From a virus: a stretch of DNA of 29,760 nucleotides. The translations under genes and the position numbers were made by a program. The DNA lies in the IMG/VR virus record IMGVR_UViG_3300010389_000087, positions 1 to 29,760 of that record, one strand, 5' to 3'. Below are positions 1 through 7,698 of the stretch, piece by piece. Every line of letters begins with the position of its first letter. Positions within the stretch are counted from its first letter, which is position 1. Below the pieces are notes generated by a model, which worked only from the letters and a program-made list of their open reading frames with translations, did no database searches and was not told where the DNA came from.

Positions 1-196
1 AACTTGTACCTGGTGTTGGAGGCATTTGAATTGGGCCTTTCCAACCAAGAGCATTCAGTTCTTCATCAGTAAGTTCTGGAAGGTCAGTTCTTATTTCATC
101 ACCAGGATTTTCTCTCCAAATGTCGGGAATCATTTGTGGAGCATTTCCATTTGGAGGGCTAAACATTCCTCTTGCTTCTATTTGAAAAATATCCAT
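1..196 (-). CDS. Small conserved phage protein, N-terminal part (runs off left edge)
   Basis: The minus strand opens with ATG at 196 and stays open to the window edge, giving 65 codons that begin MDIFQIEARGMFSPPNGNAP and contain the acidic stretch LPELTDEELNALGWKGPIQM. An AAGGAAG ribosome site (about 213-219) and a late-promoter box at 225-231 sit directly upstream, which makes this the real reading of the segment. The ELNALGWKGPI style of sequence resembles small T4-like cyanophage proteins, sometimes described as XkdW-like, encoded next to tail-fibre genes; that link is from memory of the family and is tentative. The C terminus is missing, so length and function cannot be judged. Confidence 0.65.
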   Translation of the reverse strand, partial: MDIFQIEARGMFSPPNGNAPQMIPDIWRENPGDEIRTDLPELTDEELNALGWKGPIQMPPTPGTS

Positions 197-224
197 TTTT
201 TTAAGTGAAGAACTTCCTTTTCTC

Positions 225-231
225 TATTTAT
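225..231 (-). promoter_or_regulatory. Late promoter box (ATAAATA)
   Basis: Minus-strand ATAAATA matches the core of the T4-type late promoter TATAAATA. It lies 29 bases upstream of the ATG at 196 and next to the stop of the oxygenase gene that ends at 235. Confidence 0.6.
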
Positions 232-234
232 CAA

Positions 235-720
235 TTAAAAGAAATTAAAGTTCACATTGACTCTACACTTATCATTAGTGCAAGTAGTACTATGATGAGG
301 AACTGTTGGATCAAAAAGTAATAGGCGATTTTCTACAGATTTTACTTCTTCATTACCAATTACTGTAAGACCATCATTAGTATTCAGATAAAAAATAGCA
401 CCTTTATGCGGAAACTCATAATCCACATGGTCCATATGATGCACAATGGTTTCAGTAGAAGGATATAAGTTTCCTTTAATTCTCATCACTGCACGACATT
501 CAATTTGATTTAGAATTGGTGCAAATACTTGTGCTTCTGGTTCCGTATGAAAACCACTCCAAAATTCATGAGTAAAATAATAAGATGCTGATATTGGCAA
601 ATCTTCTTTTTCGTTTGATACAACAGGTGTTAAGTTCCAAGGAAAGTTTGGATTTAACATAAAGTTTTTGATTTTTTGAAACTCTTCCTCTGGAAGAACA
701 TTATCTATAATTTTAAACAT
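235..720 (-). CDS. Small 2OG-Fe(II) oxygenase-like protein
   Basis: This 161-residue protein is probably a 2-oxoglutarate/Fe(II)-dependent oxygenase reduced to the catalytic core. Visible landmarks are an iron-binding HxD motif (H95-M-D97, with H98-V-D100 as an alternative), a strand GAIFYLNTNDG, a distal histidine in PHHS (H142 or H143), and a 2OG-binding arginine candidate R153 in KCRVNVNFNFF. I chose ATG 720 because it gives MFKIIDNVLP, which aligns with the start MYEIVDNFLS of the upstream paralogue. A longer reading from 789 would add a hydrophobic leader that overlaps the neighbour's coding sequence and is unlikely. It overlaps the upstream paralogue by 8 bases, so the two are translationally coupled. 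Its substrate is unknown. Confidence 0.75.
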   Translation of the reverse strand: MFKIIDNVLPEEEFQKIKNFMLNPNFPWNLTPVVSNEKEDLPISASYYFTHEFWSGFHTEPEAQVFAPILNQIECRAVMRIKGNLYPSTETIVHHMDHVDYEFPHKGAIFYLNTNDGLTVIGNEEVKSVENRLLLFDPTVPHHSTTCTNDKCRVNVNFNFF

Positions 721-1234
721 AATTGATATTAATAACACAACGAGGATGATCAGTTGAAGTAACAGAATGATGTTCAATTGATCCATCAAAAATTAACATT
801 CGATTTTGCGAGCAATCTACTTTAGCAGTATTTTTTAGAATTGTAAATCCATTACAATCCGTTACATAAAATAAAGCCACTTTGTGAGAAACATTTCTAT
901 CAGTATGAAATTCATGATAAATGTGTTCTTTCGTTGGTACTAAAAGATTAGCACGAACATCAAAAAGTTTTTTGACTTTCAACTTATCAATAATTGGTTT
1001 GACGATTGAATAATGCTTATCAAATTTCAATCCATTATCCGAAGAATATAAAGAACGATTATACATCCAATCATGATCTTCATATCCTGTTGGGCCCAAA
1101 TCAGGATCACGAACAATACCTTTATGATAATTCCACGAAAAGTTATTTGGATCTTTTAAATCTTTTGGAAAGAATGTATTTATTATGTTCAAAAAATTTT
1201 CTTGTGAAAGAAAATTATCTACGATTTCATACAT
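713..1234 (-). CDS. Small 2OG-Fe(II) oxygenase-like protein (paralogue of the next gene)
   Basis: This 173-residue protein is a divergent tandem paralogue of the product of 235-720. It has HxD at H110-T-D112 (in HEFHTDRN), the strand KVALFYVTDCNGFTIL, a distal histidine in EHHS (H155 or H156) and an arginine candidate R165 in PRCVININYV. These are the metal and 2-oxoglutarate ligands expected for the double-stranded beta-helix oxygenase fold. It overlaps the DUF6165-like gene upstream by 8 bases and the next oxygenase by 8 bases, so it belongs to one operon with the glycosyltransferases. Substrate unknown; a protein or glycan hydroxylation role fits the neighbourhood (inference). Confidence 0.75.
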   Translation of the reverse strand: MYEIVDNFLSQENFLNIINTFFPKDLKDPNNFSWNYHKGIVRDPDLGPTGYEDHDWMYNRSLYSSDNGLKFDKHYSIVKPIIDKLKVKKLFDVRANLLVPTKEHIYHEFHTDRNVSHKVALFYVTDCNGFTILKNTAKVDCSQNRMLIFDGSIEHHSVTSTDHPRCVININYV

Positions 1235-1586
1235 AGCATTTTATCTCTTGATAGGATGATTTATATTTTTCGTTGATTTCTTTTTTAATTGATGCCCTTT
1301 TATCGTTTGTAGCATATACCAATCTTGCATTTGTTATAAATTCATCATCGAATAAATGATCTTTTTCAGATTGTCTCAATTCATCTTCGATTTTCCAAAG
1401 TTTAGAGTTAACTTCCAAAAGTTGTTCTAAGTAATTTTCATCATAAACATTGTTTTCTTTCGCAATAAAAATTAAATCTTTAATTTCCTGAATTACATAA
1501 GAACTATTTGTATGTTTAGATTTTATTTCAAGAATAGAAATCTTGTCTAAAAGTTCTCCTATGGAAATTGGTATTGTGATTTTCAA
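1227..1586 (-). CDS. DUF6165-like protein
   Basis: The 119-residue product starts MKITIPISIGELLDKISILE and is largely helical and charged, with a repeated pattern of I/L and K/E suggesting a coiled-coil or helical hairpin. The opening PISIGELLDKISILEIKS resembles the DUF6165 family, small proteins of unknown function that in bacteria are often found with glycosyltransferase or surface-polysaccharide genes. It overlaps the GT9-like gene upstream by 4 bases (ATGA type) and the oxygenase downstream by 8 bases. A partner or accessory role for the glycosyltransferases is plausible but not shown. The family match is from recognition of the N-terminal motif only. Confidence 0.55.
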   Translation of the reverse strand: MKITIPISIGELLDKISILEIKSKHTNSSYVIQEIKDLIFIAKENNVYDENYLEQLLEVNSKLWKIEDELRQSEKDHLFDDEFITNARLVYATNDKRASIKKEINEKYKSSYQEIKCYV

Positions 1587-2563
1587 TTGTATGACACTCC
1601 CCTAATTTCTTTAGGTTCTTTATGTTGATGTATCATAGGATCTTTCTGCATTTTACCTTCTATTTTTTCAATAATTTCAATATATGCACTTTCAATCTCT
1701 TCTTGAGTGAAATCAATTCGAGGTTCATTTAATCTAGAGGACATATGTGCTTGAAAACCTGATATTCTCATTGAATCTGGATAAAACTCAACATCTCTTT
1801 CAATAATGTGAAAACCATCATAGGTGACATTGACACGATGAGTTCCTGCAATGACTACGGATGCTCTCTTATTCAATGCTTTACACATATGCTGACCACA
1901 ACTATCACATCCAATAAAATAATCAGCAGAACCAATAATTGCAGCCCATTCTCTTAGATTTGGATCCGGATCTGGTTTATAAGTTTTGATATTGTGAAAT
2001 TCCTTTGCTCCCATAAAAATTAAATTATAATTTTTTGAAAGATTAGTAATAAAGTAATCTAACATTGGTTTTGGAATTGATCTCAAACTATCATCAAATA
2101 TTCCAGAAGAATGAGGAGTTGCGGTAGAACCATATGGTTGCAATACAATGGTCTTTGATTTTTTATGTATTGACTTTACCTGCTCTATAATTTCAAATGC
2201 TTTTCTTTTTTCTGGAGAGGAAATGTTCAACTGCATTGGAGGCAGGTCGCTGTGGTCTGTTGAGTTATTGATACAGACATCAAATGACTCTCTTAAAGAA
2301 ATCTCATTACGATAATATGCAGGAAGACGATAAGGTTCTGGCGTAATTACTTGATCTGCTTTCCAATACAAGTCAAAAGAACCTCTTGCATCAGGATTAA
2401 ATGTTCTTTCTTGTAATTCTGGAAATCCCCAAGTCATAAAGTCCCATCCAGGAATCATAATATACCACTCTTCATCTGGATGGTTCTTATGATATTTGAG
2501 AAGTGCTGGAATTGCTGTAATAATTCTTCCAAGGCCACCATCTAATGAGATTATTGTAGTCAT
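1583..2563 (-). CDS. GT9-like (heptosyltransferase-type) glycosyltransferase
   Basis: The 326-residue protein resembles GT-B fold glycosyltransferases of family 9 (ADP-heptose:LPS heptosyltransferase type). The N-terminal Rossmann half begins with the glycine loop DGGLGRIITAIPAL (residues 8-21). The nucleotide-sugar half contains IVLQPYGS (about 139-146), a LIFMGAKE strand (about 181-188) and the signature-like segment AAIIGSADYFIGCDSCGQHM (about 207-226), which corresponds to the donor-binding region in GT9 proteins. Length fits the family. The start overlaps the stop of the upstream glycosyltransferase as TAATG, indicating coupled translation. Donor and acceptor are unknown; proteins of this type can add heptose or other sugars to lipid or protein acceptors. 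Confidence 0.7.
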   Translation of the reverse strand: MTTIISLDGGLGRIITAIPALLKYHKNHPDEEWYIMIPGWDFMTWGFPELQERTFNPDARGSFDLYWKADQVITPEPYRLPAYYRNEISLRESFDVCINNSTDHSDLPPMQLNISSPEKRKAFEIIEQVKSIHKKSKTIVLQPYGSTATPHSSGIFDDSLRSIPKPMLDYFITNLSKNYNLIFMGAKEFHNIKTYKPDPDPNLREWAAIIGSADYFIGCDSCGQHMCKALNKRASVVIAGTHRVNVTYDGFHIIERDVEFYPDSMRISGFQAHMSSRLNEPRIDFTQEEIESAYIEIIEKIEGKMQKDPMIHQHKEPKEIRGVSYN

Positions 2564-3267
2564 TATGAGTAAGAAATACTATGAATGGTTTTCAATTTTT
2601 TAATTGAATTTTTTAAATATTGAATTTTAATATCTCTTGCATCACTTGTATGTGCAATGATATTTAATTCTGGAAAATCTTCTTGTAAGGAAGCAGTTTT
2701 GATATTATATCTATGAAGGTTTAAAGTAAGTAAAAATTCATCAATTAGAGTATCTTTAATTTCCTTTTCTGTAAGATGAGTCCTTATCTTCATGTAATTT
2801 TCCATTTCTGGATGTGTAGAACTTAAATCTATGTGTTTATAGTAATCAAAAGGATTTTCATAAGGTTTCACACAATCTCTTGAGTTCTGATGAAATACTA
2901 AAAAGAAAAATGGTGCATAATACTTTAGATTATATTGTCCCTCAATGTTTTCTGGATGAAAGTGATGAGTTGGTGAATTATATTTTGCAATTAATACTCT
3001 GTCTTCTTCCACTAAAGTTGTTAAATCTACTCCTTTTGTATTAATTAAACAGTCAGCATCTAAAAAAATAATCCAATCATAAGTTTGTGAAAACTCATAT
3101 AATTGAAAAAATTCCAATCTTAAAGGAATGTTTGAAAATTTTCGTTCAGTAATAATATGAAAATCTGCATCAATATTTTTTGCATACTCTCTCATATAAG
3201 GAAATGTAAGTTCTGTAATTTCCTTATCATAATCGTCAATATTAAGAGTAACTAATAGTTTTTTCAT
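2563..3267 (-). CDS. GT-A type glycosyltransferase with DxD motif
   Basis: The 234-residue protein starts MKKLLVTLNIDDYDKEI and carries the sequence YDWIIFLDADCLINTKG (about 63-79). D70-A-D72 is the DxD metal/nucleotide-sugar motif of GT-A fold enzymes, preceded by the usual R-x-E/K-x-F pattern at about 50-54. This arrangement is typical of phage and bacterial glycosyltransferases related to the GT8 or nucleotide-diphospho-sugar transferase group. The gene overlaps the upstream glycosyltransferase by 26 bases and the GT9-like gene by one base, so it is inside the same operon. The sugar and acceptor cannot be read from sequence. The protein is shorter than many GT8 enzymes but contains the core domain. 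Confidence 0.7.
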   Translation of the reverse strand: MKKLLVTLNIDDYDKEITELTFPYMREYAKNIDADFHIITERKFSNIPLRLEFFQLYEFSQTYDWIIFLDADCLINTKGVDLTTLVEEDRVLIAKYNSPTHHFHPENIEGQYNLKYYAPFFFLVFHQNSRDCVKPYENPFDYYKHIDLSSTHPEMENYMKIRTHLTEKEIKDTLIDEFLLTLNLHRYNIKTASLQEDFPELNIIAHTSDARDIKIQYLKNSIKKLKTIHSISYS

Positions 3268-4012
3268 TTTTATTAGATTTGATTAAATAAGTATCATTTA
3301 TAATTTTTCCCCAGTCAATTATTGGACTTAAGTGATTAGCATCACAATGAGTGCTCCAACCTGGCATTGGGGAAATTACATATTTTTGATTTTGATTGAG
3401 TTCCCAGAATTTATCATAATCTTTAGAAAAATAAAATCCCTTTTCCTCTTTTATGGCGTGAGTTGATGAATATTTTTTATGCACATCCAAATCTTCTAAG
3501 AGTGTCTTGTATTTACATGCAAATGTATTTGTAGTTCCAGGAACTGCTCTCCAGTGAGAACTTTTTGTTTTAAAAATCTCACAAAGATATCCACTTTCTA
3601 TGAAGAAATCAAAGTCATATAAAGTTAAATATGATGGATTTATTTCAAATCCTTCTAACATTACATTGCACCATCCAAAACGATGCAAATAATCATCTTC
3701 TAAAAGATATACAATTTGATTATCTTCAAAGTTTCGTGATTGAATAATATCAAGAGTTTTTAAGAAACTATCACATTCACTTCCACAATTAATAATCTCT
3801 ACGTTTTTCTCTTTTGCAAGAAAAGTTTTATCAATACTTCCATAGAATTCATCATAAACAATAGTATAATTTACAAGATTTGGATCTAAAGTATTTTTAA
3901 AGTTTTCAAATACTTTAATCTTATTGAACCATTCTGGTCTAGTTCGGTCTGGAAGTTCTTGTAGTTTGGAGTAATAGCAATGTCTTAAAAATACTTCAAT
4001 TGGTTTATTCAT
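3242..4012 (-). CDS. Putative GT-A glycosyltransferase with EDDYLH motif
   Basis: The 256-residue protein has the acidic motif VYLLEDDYLHRFGW (EDDYLH at 105-110), which takes the place of DxD after a hydrophobic strand, and a downstream segment SSHWRAVPGTTNTFACKYKT. The same two landmarks in the same order occur in the product of 4744-5571 (VYSVEDDYLHYP, then RHWKSSTWTTQTFMTS), so the two are distant paralogues of one glycosyltransferase-like family. An N-terminal stretch with conserved R and a strand of type YTIVYDEF fits a nucleotide-sugar binding half. It precedes the DxD glycosyltransferase with a 26-base overlap. The 72 bases upstream of its ATG (4013-4084) hold no gene and no clear promoter. 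Function is inferred from motif and context. Confidence 0.6.
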   Translation of the reverse strand: MNKPIEVFLRHCYYSKLQELPDRTRPEWFNKIKVFENFKNTLDPNLVNYTIVYDEFYGSIDKTFLAKEKNVEIINCGSECDSFLKTLDIIQSRNFEDNQIVYLLEDDYLHRFGWCNVMLEGFEINPSYLTLYDFDFFIESGYLCEIFKTKSSHWRAVPGTTNTFACKYKTLLEDLDVHKKYSSTHAIKEEKGFYFSKDYDKFWELNQNQKYVISPMPGWSTHCDANHLSPIIDWGKIINDTYLIKSNKNEKTISYS

Positions 4013-4084
4013 TTGTATGTAAAATTAATTTTAATATCATTCATACCAATAATCTTAAATATATTCTCTCTAAAAGTCATTTTA

Positions 4085-4732
4085 TTATCTTAAATTTGGA
4101 CCATTGACCCAACTTACAAGAGCATGTCGAGTTCCCTTCTTTACTGGTTTTACTTCGTGCAAAATAGATGAATCAAAAAATATAATTGTACCTTTTGTTT
4201 TTGGGGCATTAAATTCTTGCCCATCTTTATAAAAAACTAATTCACCACCTTCATAATCTTCCGAACTACTCAATTGTATTGAAAAAGATAATTTTCTAAT
4301 GTCTACAAAGTTTTCTAATTTTGAACTATCTCCACAATCAATATGCCTCGAATAGAATCCTTGTTGATCTTGATTGTACTCTGTAAACTGCAAATTTTCA
4401 ACAAATTTTAAAATATAATCAAAATTTTCTTGATTTACTTTATGTATTTGCGAAATAAGTTTTTTATACAACCAATTTGTATCTGGATTTAAGTCAATCC
4501 ATTTTATAATTGATTGTCTTACTCTTGGAACATTACCTATATTTGGATTTTTAATGTGATAATCCGGAGTAAAAGGTTTTTTAATTTCTTCGTCAATGTT
4601 TCCACCAATTTTCGCACTTTCTATTGGTAAATTTTCTGCATATTTTATTATTTCACAAATATCTTTACCCGAAAGAAAATTATCTACCCAATAAATTGGT
4701 CTTATTTCTTTGTTTGTTCGAAGTAAATTCAT
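4085..4732 (-). CDS. 2OG-Fe(II) oxygenase, prolyl 4-hydroxylase-like
   Basis: The 215-residue protein is a clear member of the P4H-type 2OG-Fe(II) oxygenases. It has H130-I-D132 (in YSRHIDCGD), the central strands RKLSFSIQLSSSEDYEGGEL, the distal H192 (SSILHEVKPV) and R202 in GTRHALVSWVNGP, which would bind the 2-oxoglutarate carboxylate. Members of this fold hydroxylate proline, lysine or other side chains and also small molecules. It lies between two putative glycosyltransferases (3242-4012 and 4744-5571), which suggests hydroxylation followed by glycosylation of a shared target (inference). Only 11 bases separate it from the upstream gene. Start ATG 4732 gives a full-length domain. Confidence 0.85.
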   Translation of the reverse strand: MNLLRTNKEIRPIYWVDNFLSGKDICEIIKYAENLPIESAKIGGNIDEEIKKPFTPDYHIKNPNIGNVPRVRQSIIKWIDLNPDTNWLYKKLISQIHKVNQENFDYILKFVENLQFTEYNQDQQGFYSRHIDCGDSSKLENFVDIRKLSFSIQLSSSEDYEGGELVFYKDGQEFNAPKTKGTIIFFDSSILHEVKPVKKGTRHALVSWVNGPNLR

Positions 4733-4743
4733 AATATTTCAAT

Positions 4744-5571
4744 TTATTGATAAATTATTTTAGTTTTCTTTTTTACTCTAGTGTATTTATCCCACCATTC
4801 AAAATGATTGATATATGGATCTCTTTCTTTTTCAAACTGAACATGAAGAGCTAAAGATGGAATGGGGTGAAAAACTGTAACATAATCTCTCCAAACATTT
4901 CCTATTGTGGTTTCCTCCCAAACAATATCGTCCCAATTCAATGTATGTTTTAAATGTTTAGGAACAACCTTAAATTCTTTTGCAAGTCGTTCAAAATGCC
5001 TCCAGTGCTCATTAAAAACATTTGGTGAGGTCATAAAAGTTTGAGTTGTCCATGTAGATGATTTCCAATGTCTACACCTACCACGAGTGATTAAGAACTT
5101 CTCATTTATATTAAAATCATATTCTTGAGGAGTGTCATATGGAAATATACAGACATCATCTAATTGGTATTTCCTTTTTAAATCCACATACGCATTAAGC
5201 ATTTCACCAATTGCTGTAGGATAATGTAGATAGTCATCTTCTACGGAATAAACTACATCGGATGTTGAATTCTTACAATATTCAAATTGATTTAATGCAC
5301 TATAATTATATCCACATTCCTCTAAATGAATAAGTTCCCAGGAATGAATTGATTGGGAGAAAATATTCTTTAAAGAATTTATAAGTTCTTCTGTGCTATG
5401 GTCATCAAGAATTGTAAAATGTATTTTGTGGTTTGAAACATTATTTGCAGAATTTACGAGGGAAGAGACACATCCAATTACCAACTCTGTTTTAGAAACT
5501 GGGATATATCTTTGCTTTTTTCCATGAATATTTTTGCCATCATGAGTTCTTAAAACGATGTGTAAGTTCAT
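4744..5571 (-). CDS. Putative GT-A glycosyltransferase with EDDYLH motif
   Basis: The 275-residue protein starts MNLHIVLRTHDGKN and shows a GT2/GT-A like layout: an early strand with R-T-H, HFTILDDHSTEEL (DDHS at 56-59, like the donor-binding DDxS of GT2 enzymes), YNYSALNQFEYC, and the acidic motif VVYSVEDDYLHYP (EDDYLH at 111-116). Its second landmark RHWKSSTWTTQTFM matches SHWRAVPGTTNTFA in the product of 3242-4012. It overlaps the GT4-like gene upstream by 4 bases (ATGA), which implies translational coupling. Donor and acceptor unknown. Confidence in a glycosyltransferase role is moderate to good because of DDHS plus EDD. Confidence 0.65.
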   Translation of the reverse strand: MNLHIVLRTHDGKNIHGKKQRYIPVSKTELVIGCVSSLVNSANNVSNHKIHFTILDDHSTEELINSLKNIFSQSIHSWELIHLEECGYNYSALNQFEYCKNSTSDVVYSVEDDYLHYPTAIGEMLNAYVDLKRKYQLDDVCIFPYDTPQEYDFNINEKFLITRGRCRHWKSSTWTTQTFMTSPNVFNEHWRHFERLAKEFKVVPKHLKHTLNWDDIVWEETTIGNVWRDYVTVFHPIPSLALHVQFEKERDPYINHFEWWDKYTRVKKKTKIIYQ

Positions 5572-6548
5572 TGATAATTCAAAGTATCATTTGACATTTG
5601 TTTTAAAAAACTAATCCAATCTTGGGTTCTCTTTTCCCAACTGAAATGATAATCGACATACTCTTTTTGTTTCTTTAGGTGTTCACATGTCTCCTTCGTC
5701 TTAACCAATTCAATTGCGGACTTAAGATTTTGATAAAAAATCTTTTCATGTCTTTTAAAATCTTCATCAAATTGATACATCATAGTCCAGTTTGATGCAG
5801 TTTCTGAAAGAGAACCTAAAGATGAATGAACGCATAAACATCCAGCACTCATTGCCTCTAAAAGAGATAAACAAAAAGTTTCTTTCCAAATAGAAGGATA
5901 TGCAAAAATATGAGATGAAGCTAATGATTTTTTTAATTCATCGTTAGGAAGATAACCAACGTTATTAATTTTTGGATGGTTTTCTAATCTTTTATATAAG
6001 TCACTTTGTTTGTAATCTTCATGCCAATCAGATAAACCGTAAATTTTCCATGAAGAGTGGACTTTGAGTTCTATATTATTATACTCTCTTGCAAGTTTTT
6101 CAAAAACATTTATAAGAACTGGTAGTCCTCTTTGTGGATTGCAATGATGAACTATAACAATTTTATCTTCTGGTTTTTGCTGAGTTTCAATAGGGTCCAA
6201 GGCATATTTTATCACAATACAATGAGAGTATGGAATATCATAATATCTAACCCACTCTTCCATTTGAGAATATGAGATGAAAACAATCTTATGAAATTTT
6301 TTCCATCCACAATTTGCTAATGGATTATACTCCTCAACTCCCATCCATTTCAACATTTCTTCAGTTTGAACAGGAGATAGATGAACCCAGAAAAGACGAA
6401 TCTTATTTGGGTCAAGGTACTGAATTCTATCGCAAACAATCTGAAACTTATCTAAAAGATTTTTTGGCAATCTTTCTTGGAGTTTGTACTTGATAATTTC
6501 AGTTCCACCTAAAGATTTTTTGCTAAATTCATCAAATTCTATAGTCAT
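5568..6548 (-). CDS. GT4-family glycosyltransferase
   Basis: The 326-residue protein has the two landmarks of GT4 (glycosyl transferases group 1) GT-B enzymes: an N-terminal SLGGTEII segment (GGTE at 14-17) that contacts donor or acceptor, and a C-terminal E-x7-E motif, E223-TFCLSLLEAMSAG with E231, followed by a glycine-rich turn and CVHSSLGSLSE. A strand KIVFISYSQMEEW marks the linker region and IVIVHHCNPQRGLPVLI the nucleotide-binding start of the second domain. At 326 residues it is somewhat short for the family, mainly in the N-terminal half. It is the first gene of the glycosyltransferase run and is followed by a 4-base overlap. Product unknown. Confidence 0.85.
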   Translation of the reverse strand: MTIEFDEFSKKSLGGTEIIKYKLQERLPKNLLDKFQIVCDRIQYLDPNKIRLFWVHLSPVQTEEMLKWMGVEEYNPLANCGWKKFHKIVFISYSQMEEWVRYYDIPYSHCIVIKYALDPIETQQKPEDKIVIVHHCNPQRGLPVLINVFEKLAREYNNIELKVHSSWKIYGLSDWHEDYKQSDLYKRLENHPKINNVGYLPNDELKKSLASSHIFAYPSIWKETFCLSLLEAMSAGCLCVHSSLGSLSETASNWTMMYQFDEDFKRHEKIFYQNLKSAIELVKTKETCEHLKKQKEYVDYHFSWEKRTQDWISFLKQMSNDTLNYQ

Positions 6549-6566
6549 AATTATTAAAATAAATTC

Positions 6567-6836
6567 TCAATCAGATTCTTCTTGTAGTAATTTTGCTCCC
6601 ATTTCTTCTATTTCTTCCAGTGTCATTGTTCCAATTTTCTCATATCCCACAGCATCCAATACCTTTAGATAACCTTTAGGAACGACCTCTGTAGAAAAAT
6701 AATGTTCCAACTCTTCATAATATGGATTATCCGTATCAATTCTTATCTGCATTGCGTTAAGAACTTTTTTAACATCTTCAAGAGTTTCAATTCTTTCTAC
6801 ACACAATTGGAATCTTCTTAATGGTTTCTTAGTCAT
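6567..6836 (-). CDS. Hypothetical small protein
   Basis: The 89-residue product begins MTKKPLRRFQLCVERIETLE and is rich in E, K and L with alternating hydrophobic residues, so it is probably mostly helical. I do not recognise the family. It stands between a sulfotransferase (6862-7695) and a GT4 glycosyltransferase, with 18 bases before the latter, and has its own candidate late promoter at 6859-6865. The start ATG at 6836 is the only in-frame start that gives a compact gene. A structural or partner role for the modification enzymes is possible, but nothing in the sequence proves it. Confidence 0.6.
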   Translation of the reverse strand: MTKKPLRRFQLCVERIETLEDVKKVLNAMQIRIDTDNPYYEELEHYFSTEVVPKGYLKVLDAVGYEKIGTMTLEEIEEMGAKLLQEESD

Positions 6837-6858
6837 AATTCATTTCAATTATTTTTAA

Positions 6859-6865
6859 TATTTAT
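6859..6865 (-). promoter_or_regulatory. Late promoter box (ATAAATA) overlapping a stop codon
   Basis: Minus-strand ATAAATA lies 23 bases upstream of the ATG at 6836. It overlaps the TAA stop of the sulfotransferase gene (stop at 6862-6864), so one short sequence may serve as both terminal codon and promoter. Confidence 0.55.
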
Positions 6866-7695
6866 TGATACTGAATAAACTTTTTGTCCAATTTTTCAAT
6901 AATATCAGCATCTGGTTTATATTCTTTTCTCCAGAACTCCATATTCATCTCTTTATATTTCTGAACGATTTCTAGTGGAAGAACATTTCTTGGTGGATTA
7001 TATTCCACTTTTCTTTTCACTGTATGCAAATCCTTAAGATTGCAAGCCTTATCAAAGTTCTCATTAGAATACTCAAGGTTTTCATAGTCGTGAGAATAAT
7101 AAGGTTTTTCTAGAAATTCATAGACACCTCTCATTGTTTTTTCTGGATCTTTACACAGGTTCTCATACTCAATAAAGTAAATCATTTCTGGATTGAGTGC
7201 ATAACCTTCTTGAAGTAGGATCCAAGGACCAGCAACAATTCCACCATTCTTGTCCATCAGATCACCACATCGTGAGAACACATTGTCCTTATATTCTGTA
7301 AGTGTATTGGTATGAAATGGATTTTTGGATGAAATAACTTCAAAAGAATTCAAAATCGAAACAATATCTCTTACTGGACACAGAATTTTAGTGTAAGGGA
7401 AGAGTGCCTTAAGAAAATTTGTTTTCTTTGTCCAATCTCTTGAACTATCAAAGATCACTGGTTTTTCAATATGTTTATAGTAACCTTCAAAAATTCCATA
7501 CATTAAATTTTTTCTTTGATCTTCCGTGATTGTAAGATTACTTTCTGCTCCAGTCACAATATCAATTGCAGTTCCAGTGAGTGCTTCTACTGGTGATGCA
7601 ATATCAGCATAAAACTCTGGATTCTGTCGAAGAATAGAAGAAAGTAATGTAGAACCTGACCTTGGAAGTCCTGAGATAAAATAATATGATTTCAT
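6862..7695 (-). CDS. Sulfotransferase (PAPS-dependent type)
   Basis: The 277-residue protein begins MKSYYFISGLPRSGSTLLSS. S8-GLPRSGST16 is the 5'-phosphosulfate-binding loop of PAPS-dependent sulfotransferases. R109 in CPVRDIVSILNSFE, with S113, matches the 3'-phosphate-binding motif. IYFIEYENLCKDPEKTMRGVYEFL (about 172-195) is the usual region after the core fold. These enzymes move a sulfuryl group from PAPS to hydroxyl or amino groups of glycans, proteins or small molecules. It ends 3 bases before the next oxygenase gene's stop (7699 side) in the same transcript. The host would have to provide PAPS. Function assignment is strong; the acceptor is unknown. Confidence 0.88.
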   Translation of the reverse strand: MKSYYFISGLPRSGSTLLSSILRQNPEFYADIASPVEALTGTAIDIVTGAESNLTITEDQRKNLMYGIFEGYYKHIEKPVIFDSSRDWTKKTNFLKALFPYTKILCPVRDIVSILNSFEVISSKNPFHTNTLTEYKDNVFSRCGDLMDKNGGIVAGPWILLQEGYALNPEMIYFIEYENLCKDPEKTMRGVYEFLEKPYYSHDYENLEYSNENFDKACNLKDLHTVKRKVEYNPPRNVLPLEIVQKYKEMNMEFWRKEYKPDADIIEKLDKKFIQYQ

Positions 7696-7698
7696 AAA

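Noticed and set aside
26-208. Plus-strand reading frame of 60 codons
   Set aside because: It lies opposite the minus-strand gene 1-196, which has a promoter, ribosome site and phage-like sequence; the plus frame has none.
721-789. N-terminal extension of the first oxygenase with a hydrophobic leader (possible signal peptide)
   Set aside because: It overlaps the end of the upstream oxygenase gene; the hydrophobic residues come from reading that gene in another frame. ATG 720 matches the paralogue start.
4013-4084. Possible promoter or small gene between two enzyme genes
   Set aside because: The stretch is AT-rich, has no ATAAATA box and no frame of useful length; nothing convincing is present.
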